Positions 32,687 to 41,324 of a DNA stretch of 64,000 nucleotides are shown here, one piece after another. This DNA is from UBA6136 sp044350805 (lineage in GTDB: Bacteria; Pseudomonadota; Gammaproteobacteria; Methylococcales; Methylococcaceae). The first letter of the stretch is position 1. Each line of letters starts with the position of its first letter. The stretch covers positions 66,114 through 130,113 of the forward strand of contig JBILGU010000007.1 of assembly GCA_044350805.1 (NCBI GenBank), in the 5' to 3' direction. Position numbers and translations under genes: made by a program. Below the pieces are notes generated by a model, which worked only from the letters and a program-made list of their open reading frames with translations, did not search any database and was not told the origin of the DNA.

Positions 32687-33292
32687 ATGAGCGTCCTTCC
32701 TATCGCTGCTGTGATTCTGGGTCTCGCTTTCTTGGGAGGCTGTGCATCGCCAACGGTGATCGTGACCCCTTCGGCCTCCTTCAACGCGGCCAAGGCGCGA
32801 AAGCTTTTGGAGCCGGGCACCAACGAGGTGTCTGGGAAAGTGCTCCTCAGGCTCACCAGTGGTGGTGCATTGAGTTGCACTGGCGGCATAGTCCGATTGA
32901 TTCCTCTGACGCCCTATGCGGAGGAGTGGGCGGAACTCACCTACTACCAGCAGCCGGCGGAATCGACGACACCTCCCGATCTCGCTTACCTCCCAAAGTC
33001 ACCTAAGCCATCCAAAGAGGTACGGGCCAACCCCCTGTTTATGGCGACAACGCGAGAGGTTCCCTGTGACCGGGAAGGCCAGTTTCGAATGGATCAGGTT
33101 GCCGACGGGGATTACTTTGTTGAAGCGCAGTTGATCTGGCAACAGGACATCTACGACGAAGTGAATTTCTTTCACGGCCGCACCTATTTTTCAAAGGAAG
33201 GAACGGTTCTAAGACGCGTCCATCTTCAGGGGGGCAAACCGGTTGTTCTAAACCTTCAATGGGCCGTTACTAATCGGCGATTTAATTTCTAG
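32687..33292 (+). CDS. Lipoprotein of unknown function
   Basis: A 201-aa lipoprotein starting at ATG 32687 (AGGA just upstream): SVLPIAAVILGLAFLGGC with lipobox LGGC. The mature part is beta-rich with a carboxypeptidase-regulatory-like appearance (GALSCTGGIVRLIPLTPYAEEW, then FRMDQVADGDYFVEAQLIW) and ends in a hydrophobic strand, HLQGGKPVVLNLQWAVT. It overlaps nothing but follows purL closely. I do not recognise the family; surface or periplasmic role is inferred only from the lipid anchor. Confidence 0.75.
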   Translation: MSVLPIAAVILGLAFLGGCASPTVIVTPSASFNAAKARKLLEPGTNEVSGKVLLRLTSGGALSCTGGIVRLIPLTPYAEEWAELTYYQQPAESTTPPDLAYLPKSPKPSKEVRANPLFMATTREVPCDREGQFRMDQVADGDYFVEAQLIWQQDIYDEVNFFHGRTYFSKEGTVLRRVHLQGGKPVVLNLQWAVTNRRFNF

Positions 33293-33397
33293 CAGGTCCG
33301 GATGGTAGCCTCAGGGGGGGGTGCCGCGCTAAGATATCGCTCAAAATGATCTCCATGGGCCCCCTTTTCGCGGGCCATTATCCTCTGGAATTTGAAC

Positions 33398-34498
33398 ATG
33401 ACTCAGTCCGAGAACGCGGTTCCGGTCGCACACAATCCATACAAAACAGATGATCTTCGGATTACCGGGATCAAAGAAGTCATTGCCCCGGTTCAGGCGC
33501 TTGAGGAGTTTCCCATCACCTCGGCGGCTGCTGAGACCGTGCTATCGGCGCGCCGTGAGATTCAGAAAATCCTTTCCGGGGAAGATGACCGACTTTTGGT
33601 CATCATTGGGCCTTGCTCCATTCATGATCCCAAGGCGGCTGTCGAATACGGCAAGAAATTGCTCGAGCTCAAGCGCCGTCATGTCCAAGATCTTCTGATC
33701 GTCATGCGGGTGTATTTCGAGAAGCCCCGCACGACGGTGGGCTGGAAGGGCCTGATCAATGATCCGGATCTCGACGAGAGCTTCAACATCAACAAGGGGC
33801 TTCGAACCGCTCGACGCTTGTTGAGAGATCTCAATGAGCTGGGAATGCCCGCCGCAACCGAATATCTGGACGTGATTTCACCCCAGTATGTCTCTGATCT
33901 GATCGCCTGGGGTGCCATCGGCGCAAGAACGACGGAAAGTCAGGTGCATCGGGAATTGGCATCGGGACTCTCTTGCCCGGTAGGCTTCAAGAACGCGACC
34001 GATGGCGGCGTTCAGGTGGCCATTGATGCCATTCATGCGGCGGGCCGGTCGCACCATTTCCTGTCCCTGACCAAGGCCGGACATTCCGCGATTTTTTCAA
34101 CGACGGGAAACAAGGACTGTCATGTCATTCTCAGGGGCGGCAATGACCGTCCGAATTACGATCCCATCAGTGTTCAGCACGTTGCGGATGCCCTGGAGAA
34201 GGCAGGTCTTCCGAATCACATCATGATTGATTTCAGCCATGCCAACAGCCTCAAGCAGTACCATCGACAGCTTCAGGTTGGGGATGAGGTGGGTCAGCAA
34301 ATCGCCGAAGGTGACCGCAGGATTTTTGGTGTTATGGTTGAGAGCCATTTGGTCGCCGGAAGTCAGAAACTGGTTCCGGGCCAGCAGCCAACCTATGGCC
34401 AAAGCATTACGGATGCCTGCCTGGGTTGGGAGGATAGTGAGCTCATCTTGGAGCGTCTGGCGGAAAAGGTCGTTCAGCGGCGCAAGGTTCCGGCCTGA
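33398..34498 (+). CDS. aroG: 3-Deoxy-7-phosphoheptulonate (DAHP) synthase, class I
   Basis: A 366-aa first enzyme of aromatic amino-acid synthesis. DDRLLVIIGPCSIHDP, VGWKGLINDPDLDESF, PAATEYLDVISPQYVSD, GARTTESQVHRELASG and CPVGFKNATDGG are the class I motifs, and the C-terminal part has HVILRGGNDRPNYD and IDFSHANS. Which feedback type (Phe-, Tyr- or Trp-sensitive) it is cannot be read with certainty. The ATG at 33398 is chosen over a TTG six bases earlier. Confidence 0.95.
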   Translation: MTQSENAVPVAHNPYKTDDLRITGIKEVIAPVQALEEFPITSAAAETVLSARREIQKILSGEDDRLLVIIGPCSIHDPKAAVEYGKKLLELKRRHVQDLLIVMRVYFEKPRTTVGWKGLINDPDLDESFNINKGLRTARRLLRDLNELGMPAATEYLDVISPQYVSDLIAWGAIGARTTESQVHRELASGLSCPVGFKNATDGGVQVAIDAIHAAGRSHHFLSLTKAGHSAIFSTTGNKDCHVILRGGNDRPNYDPISVQHVADALEKAGLPNHIMIDFSHANSLKQYHRQLQVGDEVGQQIAEGDRRIFGVMVESHLVAGSQKLVPGQQPTYGQSITDACLGWEDSELILERLAEKVVQRRKVPA

Positions 34499-34556
34499 AG
34501 GCAGCGAATGGGAACAGAATTCCCTAGTAAATTGGTGTAGAATTTTTAGGTCACTA

Positions 34557-34581
34557 CAGGAGTCTTGAATTTAGGCTCCTG
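34557..34581 (+). promoter_or_regulatory. Hairpin in the ahpC leader
   Basis: CAGGAG (34557-34562) and CTCCTG (34576-34581) form a stem in the 5' untranslated region of ahpC, with a possible -10 (TAGAAT) near 34538. A second mini-hairpin, TCCGCTTCGGA, follows before the GGAG ribosome-binding site. No OxyR site is evident to the eye. Confidence 0.35.
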
Positions 34582-34623
34582 AGCCACTTCCGCTTCGGAA
34601 ATTAAATTACGAGGAGACATTCA

Positions 34624-35229
34624 ATGAGCGTACTGGTTGGCAAGAAAGCCCCTGATTTCAAGGCTGCAGCGGTTCTCGGTTGCGGCAGCATCGTTGACGA
34701 TTACAGCTTTTCTGAGAAGACCAAGGGCAAGTATGTTGCCGTTGTGTTCTATCCCCTCGACTTCACCTTCGTTTGTCCCACCGAACTGGTGGCTCTCGAC
34801 CACCGCCTTGATGAGTTGACGAGCCGTGGCGTTGAAGTTCTTGCAGTTTCCGTTGACTCCCAGTTCACCCACGCGGCATGGCGAAATACGCCGGTTGAGA
34901 AGGGTGGCATCGGTCCGGTTCGTTACACCATGATTGCCGACGTCAGCCATGCTATTTGCAAGGCCTATGACGTCGAAGTTGAAGGTGCGGCAGTGGCTTA
35001 CCGTGGCACTTTCCTGATCGACAAGTCAGGTCAGGTTCGTCATCAGGTCGTCAACGATCTGCCCCTGGGTCGCAACATGGACGAATTGATCCGAATGGTT
35101 GATGCACTGCAGTTCTTCGAAGCCAACGGCGAAGTTTGCCCCGCGGGCTGGAACAAGGGCAGCAAGGGCATGAAAGCCGACGCCGCTGGCGTTGCCTCAT
35201 ATCTTGCAGAGAATGCAGGCAAGCTCTGA
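34624..35229 (+). CDS. ahpC: Typical 2-Cys peroxiredoxin (AhpC/TSA family)
   Basis: A 201-aa thiol peroxidase. The peroxidatic Cys is C51 (DFTFVCPTEL) and the resolving Cys C172 (NGEVCPAGWNKG), a complete 2-Cys pair. The C-terminal tail is of the sensitive eukaryote-like length. It reduces hydrogen peroxide and organic peroxides; no AhpF is adjacent, so the reductant is probably a thioredoxin. A strong intrinsic terminator follows, so it is transcribed alone. Confidence 0.95.
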   Translation: MSVLVGKKAPDFKAAAVLGCGSIVDDYSFSEKTKGKYVAVVFYPLDFTFVCPTELVALDHRLDELTSRGVEVLAVSVDSQFTHAAWRNTPVEKGGIGPVRYTMIADVSHAICKAYDVEVEGAAVAYRGTFLIDKSGQVRHQVVNDLPLGRNMDELIRMVDALQFFEANGEVCPAGWNKGSKGMKADAAGVASYLAENAGKL

Positions 35230-35256
35230 TCGAGTCGGCCTAGCGGAACCCAAAAA

Positions 35257-35283
35257 GCCCGGCACGTTGCCGGGCTTTTTTTT
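35257..35283 (+). terminator. Intrinsic terminator of ahpC
   Basis: GCCCGGCA with TGCCGGGC form an 8-base stem with a short loop, then eight T residues (35276-35283). It also precedes the 3' end of the convergent gene and could serve both. Confidence 0.9.
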
Positions 35284-35289
35284 GCGTGC

Positions 35290-35583
35290 TCAGGCGTCGT
35301 CACCCGCCTTCATGCGGCGGAGCGTGAGAAAGTAAAGCAATCCCGCCACCGCAATCCCCACCAGAACGGAAGAGAAGCCCCAAAGGGATCCCAGCGGACT
35401 GGGATTGGATGCCGAGTGAAGCTGATTCATCATCGGTTTCGCAATCGACAGGCTCCAGATGAAATTGGGAATGTAAAAGGCGATCGCGCCACCAAATGCC
35501 CACTGTAAAGCCGGTAGACCGCGAGTCTCCGCGGCCTTATAGAAACCGAAGGCGATCAAAATCGCAGCCAGACCTCCGAACAT
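35290..35583 (-). CDS. Small inner-membrane protein
   Basis: A 97-aa protein with three hydrophobic stretches (GGLAAILIAFGFYKAA, LQWAFGGAIAFYIPNFIW, FSSVLVGIAVAGLLYFL) and a basic C-terminal tail RRMKAGDD. The shape is of a small multi-pass membrane protein. The family is not recognised. It follows the permease on the same strand at 73 bases. Confidence 0.6.
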   Translation of the reverse strand: MFGGLAAILIAFGFYKAAETRGLPALQWAFGGAIAFYIPNFIWSLSIAKPMMNQLHSASNPSPLGSLWGFSSVLVGIAVAGLLYFLTLRRMKAGDDA

Positions 35584-35655
35584 AAAGACCCCTCTTGTTG
35601 TTATGGATCAAAACCGATCGCCCCGTTTCGAAGCGATCCACGCTCGGGCGACACC

Positions 35656-37059
35656 TTACTCTGAAAGCGCCAGATTTTCACCCGCTCGGCGCTGAAAGAA
35701 CCGATAAAGCGGCAGGCCCAGGGCGATAAGAATAAGGCCCATCAAGGTCTCCGATGGGCGACGGTAACCAATGTTCAGACAAAATAACAAGGCGACCATG
35801 CTGAATGCGAGGGGAATCCAGGGGTATCCTAAAGTTTTGTAGGGCCTTGGAAGGTCCGGATGGGTGCGCCTCAAGACCAACACCGCCATCGCGGTGAGAC
35901 CATAGAAAGCCCAGGTTCCAAAGAGCGCATAGTCAAGAACGCGCTCGAATGCCGCGCGATCGTGCCCTAGCAACAGGATCAATATGGCCGCCAGCAGGGA
36001 TTGCACGGCAAGTGCGCGAGAGGGGGTGTGATGGATGGGATCGACATGGGAAAGACCTGTGAACAGGAGCCCATCACGCGCCATGGCATAAAAAACCCGC
36101 GCGCCGGAGAGGATTGCCCCATTGAGTGCTGCGAGGGTCGATAGGATGGCGGCTACGGTTAAAGCCTTACCACCGCTCTCTCCGAGGATGCGTGTCGCAA
36201 CGTCTTGTGCGACATGCTGTGAATGCTGAATATCCTCGATGGGAAGGACATAGAAATAGGCAAGATTGGTCAGAATGTAGATCAGTGCAACCCCCAGAAT
36301 GCCAAACACCAGGACTTTAGGAATGGTCTGGGTCGGATTCTTGATTTCACTGCTGACCAGGGTGAGATTATTCCAGCCATCATAGGCCCAGAGGGCGGCC
36401 GCAAGGGCTGCGCCCCAGCCGGCCCATTGGCTTCCAAAGTCAGGGTCGGGGAGCCCTTTTTCGGTCAAGAGGCGAAGCCAGCTGCCTTCGCTATAACCTA
36501 GCGCGAGAATGACCAACGACAGAATGGCCAGAATTTTCAGAAAGGTCAGAATCAACTGGATCGCGCCTCCCTTGGCCACGCCAAGAAGGTTCGGCAGGGT
36601 TAAAAGGAAAATCCAGCCAATGGCCATCACCTGGATTCCGGAGATCCCCAGATGTCCCATCGTCACGATGTCCTTTTGGAGTTCAGGAAAGAGGTAGCTC
36701 AGAAACAGGCTTGAGGCGAGGCCAATGGCGGCAATGGATCCGGTCTTTCCGATCACGATTTGTTGCCAGCCAAAAAGAAACCCAAACAAGGGGCCATAGG
36801 CCTTTCTCAGAAAGGCATATTCTCCCCCGGCCTCAGGCAGGGCGGCACCCAGTTCTGCATAGGTCAGTGCCCCACAGACCGAAAGCCCCGCACCAAAAAA
36901 CCAGACCAGAAAAACCGAAACGACCGAACCGGTCTCACGCGCCATGGTCGAGGGGACCAGAAAGATTCCGGTTCCAATGACGGTTCCGGTGAGCAAGGCC
37001 GCAGACGGCAGAACCCCCAGAGCACGTTCAAGTCCGGCGGGACGGGCATCAAGAGCCAT
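35656..37059 (-). CDS. APC-superfamily amino-acid permease/exchanger
   Basis: A 467-aa permease with about 12 membrane segments. The GTVIGTGIFLVPSTMA segment is the substrate-binding first helix, and IVNTxxG-like blocks (GAALPEAGGEYAFLRKAYG, WAYDGWNNLTLVSSE) are those of the L-type/SteT exchanger branch. Serine/threonine or other neutral amino acids are likely. The next gene upstream (37067 onward, same strand) is only 7 bases away. Confidence 0.85.
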   Translation of the reverse strand: MALDARPAGLERALGVLPSAALLTGTVIGTGIFLVPSTMARETGSVVSVFLVWFFGAGLSVCGALTYAELGAALPEAGGEYAFLRKAYGPLFGFLFGWQQIVIGKTGSIAAIGLASSLFLSYLFPELQKDIVTMGHLGISGIQVMAIGWIFLLTLPNLLGVAKGGAIQLILTFLKILAILSLVILALGYSEGSWLRLLTEKGLPDPDFGSQWAGWGAALAAALWAYDGWNNLTLVSSEIKNPTQTIPKVLVFGILGVALIYILTNLAYFYVLPIEDIQHSQHVAQDVATRILGESGGKALTVAAILSTLAALNGAILSGARVFYAMARDGLLFTGLSHVDPIHHTPSRALAVQSLLAAILILLLGHDRAAFERVLDYALFGTWAFYGLTAMAVLVLRRTHPDLPRPYKTLGYPWIPLAFSMVALLFCLNIGYRRPSETLMGLILIALGLPLYRFFQRRAGENLALSE

Positions 37060-37066
37060 AGGGGAT

Positions 37067-37921
37067 TTACCAGAGCTTGATCTTTTCTTTGTGGAAGCTG
37101 GAAGGAATGTCTGGCGCGTGCAAGGGCTTCGCTGCGTTTTTTGCGCCCAGGAACTGTAGTTCTAGTCCGGACTTTGATTCTCCTTCGCGAAATGAGACCG
37201 GAAATCCGGCAATCTTCGTGAGGTCTTTTGCTGAGAGATGAAAACCGAAGTGGGTTGATATTAGACCGGCGCTCTGAATAATAGCTCTTATGCTTTCCGA
37301 CATCTTTGCGAGGGTCATTGAGTCTCTCTCGGGTATAGCGAAAGCGGATGGCTCGGCAAGACAAAAGGAATGATGATTCGAGGAGCTATCTACTTCAAAT
37401 AAACGGCACTCAATGCCCCCTTCGCGTTGAGAACTCCTTTTAGCAACCAACTTTGCTTTTCTTGCCATTTTCTGCAACTGGTTGATCTCTTCAATTGGGG
37501 CTTTCTTCAGAAATTGGCTCCACTGGTCTTGCTGTTCGGTCGAGAGATTTCCCGTTTGTTTTCCCAGTCGCGAGACGAGTGGGGTGATCAATTCCAGCTG
37601 TGATGAAAGTTGGTGAATTGATTTTTCACTAAAGTGGGTAAAAGATTGATGCTCTCGATCGATTACAGCCCATTCGCCACTTCGGGCGTCAAACAGTAAG
37701 TCGATTTGAGGATTGCCACCCAAGCCACTAATCCATGCCCAACTGTCCTGAATCTGAAGCTGTTGTTCGAATGATTTTCCGGACTCTTTGAATTGGTATA
37801 CAAGAGTGGAGCCTGCAAATGACGTGTCGTTAATTACTGAAAAGAGAATGGCGAAACAGTAGAAGTACGTTCCAATGGGCTTTCTGTATGAATTGAAGGG
37901 GAGGAGTGTCGGTAAGTTCAT
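37067..37921 (-). CDS. Secreted protein of unknown function
   Basis: A 284-aa protein starting at ATG 37921, with a hydrophobic export segment (TYFYCFAILFSVINDTSFA). The mature part opens STLVYQFKESGKSFEQQLQI, has repeated beta-like segments (IDLLFDARSGEWAVIDRE), an acidic/helical middle and ends GLELQFLGAKNAAK. The pattern of a secreted protein that stores a fibre-like beta domain recalls DUF4412-type proteins, without certainty. A/T-richer than its neighbours. Its upstream region now carries the ISL3 insertion, which may have separated it from its promoter. Confidence 0.6.
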   Translation of the reverse strand: MNLPTLLPFNSYRKPIGTYFYCFAILFSVINDTSFAGSTLVYQFKESGKSFEQQLQIQDSWAWISGLGGNPQIDLLFDARSGEWAVIDREHQSFTHFSEKSIHQLSSQLELITPLVSRLGKQTGNLSTEQQDQWSQFLKKAPIEEINQLQKMARKAKLVAKRSSQREGGIECRLFEVDSSSNHHSFCLAEPSAFAIPERDSMTLAKMSESIRAIIQSAGLISTHFGFHLSAKDLTKIAGFPVSFREGESKSGLELQFLGAKNAAKPLHAPDIPSSFHKEKIKLW

Positions 37922-38048
37922 TGTGTCTTGGGGGTATTCGAATTTTTGGGTAGACGAGGTTTTGGTCAGCTCGTAGAGCCTTCCCCGAATTAAAGGCAAA
38001 AACCGCGCCTTGATGGGCTTCGTCAAAGAGCAGGATAACTCTTTGTTC

Positions 38049-38056
38049 AAAAAAAG
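38049..38056. repeat. Left target-site duplication of the ISL3 element
   Basis: AAAAAAAG directly before the left end of the element; an identical 8-mer follows the right end at 39405-39412. Eight bases is the normal size for ISL3 insertion. Confidence 0.85.
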
Positions 38057-39404
38057 GGTTCTCTTCCGTTTTGTATGGAAACCCGGGTCACGCTGGCACC
38101 TGTTTTTGGAAGGGGTTAGCCGGAAGGTTCGAAAGCTTTCCTGTCGTCAGGAAGATGATGTTTGTCAGGCTGCGTAGAGATTTGAATCCTCTGGCTCTGA
38201 CGATGGCCGCCTGAATCTGACTGTTGATACTCTCGGCTACGGCATTGCTTGCGCCCAGAAGATAGGCCGCAAGGATTCCCGGCAGATCTGACTTCAAGGT
38301 CCTACTCAGGCGCTTGAAAGGCTCCATCCGACTGCGCTTTGCCCAGGAGATCCAGGATCGATAGAGCGGCTCCGGGTCTGCCCCGGCGCGACACATCAGA
38401 TGGATCTCTTTGTAACGTTGATTCATCCGCCATGCTCGGGCCGTCTTGAGGCCTGAACGTTGGAGCCAGTGCATGTCTGTAATTTGGTCCCTCGACCAAT
38501 CCTTGGGGGACTTCAGAAGACCCCAACGTGAGCCCTTCAGAGAGGCCTCCTGCTTGACCTCAGTTCTTCTCACTTCGTCGACGGCATCATGGATCAACTG
38601 AGAAATATGGAAAGCATCAAAGCAGATCTCAGCCTTCGGAAACTGCTTCCGTGCGCCGGCCTGGAAGGCTTTGGACATGTCCATCGTGATGAATTCGATC
38701 GCTTCAGGACGGCCCCCGTGACTCTCGAAATCAGGCTTGAAAGTCTCAAAGGTGTCAGCCTTTCGACCTTCGGCAGTGCCTATCACGCGCTGGGCGAGAG
38801 GGTCATGAAAAATAGAGAGATAACCCAATCGGCGACCGACGTATTTCTCATCGACACCCAAGGCGGTGACTTCACAGTAAGAGGTCGGCTGACGGGCAGA
38901 CTCTACGTGGACATTGATAGCCCGCCAGATCCGATTCTCGGAGACCCCAAACATTTGGGCGATGGCGGAAACAGGGAACTTCTTAGCCCGCGTCAGAACC
39001 AAGGCATCCATTAACAAGGTGAAGCCGCTTCCAGGACGAGCCCAAGGGACGTCAGTCTGGGTGACCTTGCCGCACTGATTGCATTTCACCCTCGGCAAAG
39101 GCGCGTGCAGAAAGGCTTTGAACTGGAAAAAGTGAAGGTGCTGCCAAGTCCGCTGCGTTCGATCATGAATCGATTGATCACCCGCAGCGCAGGCCGGGCA
39201 ATCCAGTCGCTTGGAGTCACAAGCGAGATCAAAGTGGATCTCTCCTTGGTCAGGCTCGAACCGAATTTCGGCTACCTTCCAGGGATCCTGAAGATCCAGG
39301 GCTGCTGTGAAAAGCGAGGTTGAATCCATGCTCGGAATCATCTCAATGCTGGGCCAAAAGATCCATCAAGTTATTCTGATTTCCACTCAAAACGGATGAG
39401 CGCC
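38057..39404 (-). mobile_element. Intact ISL3-family insertion sequence
   Basis: A 1348-base element with imperfect terminal inverted repeats: left end beginning GGTTCTCTTCCGTTTTG, right end (minus strand) beginning GGCGCTCATCCGTTTTG, sharing the core CTC-TCCGTTTTG and TGGAAA. Both sides carry the same 8-base direct repeat AAAAAAAG, so the insertion is complete and the ends are firm. It contains one transposase gene on the minus strand. It landed in the A-rich region upstream of the secreted-protein gene. Confidence 0.9.
38088..39341 (-). CDS. ISL3-family transposase
   Basis: A 417-aa DDE transposase. The N-terminal zinc-finger part has CPAC and CNQCGKVTQT, then a helix-turn-helix (SAIAQMFGVSENRIW), and the DDE domain with GVDEKYV, ITMDMSKAF and a late Glu in NAVAESINSQIQ. 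The frame is complete. It is the only gene of the element and is likely functional. Confidence 0.93.
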   Translation of the reverse strand: MIPSMDSTSLFTAALDLQDPWKVAEIRFEPDQGEIHFDLACDSKRLDCPACAAGDQSIHDRTQRTWQHLHFFQFKAFLHAPLPRVKCNQCGKVTQTDVPWARPGSGFTLLMDALVLTRAKKFPVSAIAQMFGVSENRIWRAINVHVESARQPTSYCEVTALGVDEKYVGRRLGYLSIFHDPLAQRVIGTAEGRKADTFETFKPDFESHGGRPEAIEFITMDMSKAFQAGARKQFPKAEICFDAFHISQLIHDAVDEVRRTEVKQEASLKGSRWGLLKSPKDWSRDQITDMHWLQRSGLKTARAWRMNQRYKEIHLMCRAGADPEPLYRSWISWAKRSRMEPFKRLSRTLKSDLPGILAAYLLGASNAVAESINSQIQAAIVRARGFKSLRSLTNIIFLTTGKLSNLPANPFQKQVPA

Positions 39405-39412
39405 AAAAAAAG
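39405..39412. repeat. Right target-site duplication of the ISL3 element
   Basis: AAAAAAAG, identical to the copy at 38049-38056. With the element removed, the joined target would be a single A-rich run upstream of the secreted-protein gene. Confidence 0.85.
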
Positions 39413-39510
39413 ACTTCGCGGGGGCTGCTCACGCGGTCAATAAAGGTTCGAGGTCTTAGCAGGCTGCTCCTCCGACGTTAACGGGTGTTCATCGAGGTTT
39501 TCAGAGCGCC

Positions 39511-39539
39511 TGAAACAAGGTGGAAATATAACTGAAATA
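39511..39539 (+). promoter_or_regulatory. Pho-box-like 11-base direct repeats upstream of the phosphatase
   Basis: Three related heptamers TGAAACA (39511), GGAAATA (39522) and TGAAATA (39533) recur with an exact 11-base period, each preceded by C or T. Two 7-base units 4 bases apart is the architecture of PhoB sites (consensus CTGTCAT); the sequence here departs from that consensus but the spacing and downstream gene fit. About 120 bases upstream of the start. Confidence 0.5.
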
Positions 39540-39661
39540 TTAGCGCTATAGATTGGGCGGAATCTTGGATTGAGTTGTTTCGCCTTCGTGAGACCTTATA
39601 TCTAAGTGTTTGACTACCGATGGCAAAATTCTAAACAGGATTGACTTGAACGGAGCTTACA

Positions 39662-41260
39662 ATGACACTCAAAATTAAGCCAATTACTATTGGCGTCTCT
39701 GGAGCACTATCGTTTGCTCTGTGTCTGCCTTTGATGGCGGCAACACCTGATAAATTTCCAGCGCCTGCCTCTGATCCTAACTTCTGGTTTGCAAAAGGAT
39801 CGAAAGAAGTTGTCGACGCAAAAAAAATCAAGCCGAACAACCGTGTAGCTAAAAATGTCATTCTCTTCATTGGTGATGGCATGGGGGTTTCCACGGTGAC
39901 AGCCGCTCGTATTCTTGAGGGTCAACAGCCCGGCATCATCGATAAATCTAAACCGGCACTAGGAACTAGCGGTGAAGAAAATCTTCTGAGCTTTGAAGAA
40001 TTTCCATACCTCTCACACTCTAGAACATACAGCGTGAATCAACAAACTTCAGATTCTGCACCAACCATGACGGCCATGGTAACCGGTGTTAAGAATAATG
40101 AAGGGGAATTGTCTGTGAGCCAGGCATTTCCCAAGGGAGTTTCTGCGGCCGACTGCAACAAAGATGCTAAGCCATTTGCCTTAGAGACGATTCTTGAGAT
40201 TGCGGAAGATAAGGGAAAGTCAACTGGAATTATCAGTACCGCACGAATAACCCATGCAACTCCTGCAGCAAACTATGCACATAGCTCGAATCGTGATTGG
40301 GAATCCGATGCTGACCAACCAGCGGTTGGTTGTGCAATCAAGGATATTGCCCGCCAACTTGTCGAGTTTGGACATGGTGATGGAATTGACTTTGTGATGG
40401 GAGGGGGGCGTGATCGGTTTCTTACGAACAAAACTCAAGATCCTGAGTATTCAACAAAAACTGGTAAGCGCAAGGATGGTCGTGATTTAACCGTTGCTTG
40501 GAAAAATACTTACCCGACTGGCGCATATGTTTTTGATCGTAAGGGCTTTGATGCGATCGATCCGGGCACTGCCAAACATGTCCTTGGGCTATTCGAACCA
40601 AGCCACATGCAGTACGAGGCTGACCGTCTTTCAGCAAATAATGAACCCAGTCTTTCTGAAATGACTGATAAAGCAATTCGTACGCTGAGCAACAATAAGA
40701 AGGGTTTTTACCTTCAGGTTGAGGCCGGTCGGATTGACCATGCTCACCATGCTGGTAATGCCTATCGTGCCCTGACCGATACCATAGCTCTTTCTGACGC
40801 CGTTCAGAGGGCTGTTGATACGTTAAGGGAAACAAAACAGTTAGAAAATACCCTTATTATTATTAGTGCGGATCACAGTCACGTATTCACTATTGGTGGC
40901 TATCCTGAGAGAGGTAACAATATTTTGGGTAAGGTGTATGCCGATGGCGTAGCTCAGCTTGGAAGCGACAAGAAACCGTATACCACACTGGCCTATGCTA
41001 ATGGACCGGGTTTTGCGGTAAACGCCCCGGCGGATGGAGCCCCATATGCACCCAATGCTGGGCGTACCGCTAATTTAGCAACTGTTGATACAACAAATAT
41101 CGACTTTCATCAGGAGGCTCTGGTGCCATTAGGGTCTGAAACTCATGCGGGTGAGGATGTCAGTATTTATGCTGTTGGTCCTTCTGCACATTTGTTTCAT
41201 GGCACTCAAGAGCAGAACACGATCTTTCATGTGATGAAGAGTGCGTTCCGTTTTAAGTAA
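39662..41260 (+). CDS. phoA: Alkaline phosphatase, PhoA family
   Basis: A 532-aa exported phosphomonoesterase with a signal peptide (GVSGALSFALCLPLMAA). Metal site FIGDGMG (Asp near 72), nucleophile Ser132 in TSDSAPTMTAM, and the His-rich metal sites ADHSHVF and ETHAGEDV. Longer than E. coli PhoA (471 aa) with loops typical of marine or environmental alkaline phosphatases. The base composition looks more A/T-rich than the surrounding core, in line with transfer. The gene sits between an intact ISL3 element and a degraded ISL3 end. It releases phosphate from organic esters in the periplasm. Confidence 0.95.
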   Translation: MTLKIKPITIGVSGALSFALCLPLMAATPDKFPAPASDPNFWFAKGSKEVVDAKKIKPNNRVAKNVILFIGDGMGVSTVTAARILEGQQPGIIDKSKPALGTSGEENLLSFEEFPYLSHSRTYSVNQQTSDSAPTMTAMVTGVKNNEGELSVSQAFPKGVSAADCNKDAKPFALETILEIAEDKGKSTGIISTARITHATPAANYAHSSNRDWESDADQPAVGCAIKDIARQLVEFGHGDGIDFVMGGGRDRFLTNKTQDPEYSTKTGKRKDGRDLTVAWKNTYPTGAYVFDRKGFDAIDPGTAKHVLGLFEPSHMQYEADRLSANNEPSLSEMTDKAIRTLSNNKKGFYLQVEAGRIDHAHHAGNAYRALTDTIALSDAVQRAVDTLRETKQLENTLIIISADHSHVFTIGGYPERGNNILGKVYADGVAQLGSDKKPYTTLAYANGPGFAVNAPADGAPYAPNAGRTANLATVDTTNIDFHQEALVPLGSETHAGEDVSIYAVGPSAHLFHGTQEQNTIFHVMKSAFRFK

Positions 41261-41279
41261 GGCTATTTAAATGTGCTAG

Positions 41280-41305
41280 CGGGGGCAATCATGCCCCCGT
41301 TTTTT
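41280..41305 (+). terminator. Intrinsic terminator of the phosphatase gene
   Basis: CGGGGGC (41280-41286) and GCCCCCG (41293-41299) form a strong stem with an AATCAT loop, then TTTTTT. Confidence 0.92.
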
Positions 41306-41324
41306 ATTAGAAAAAATGCAATAA

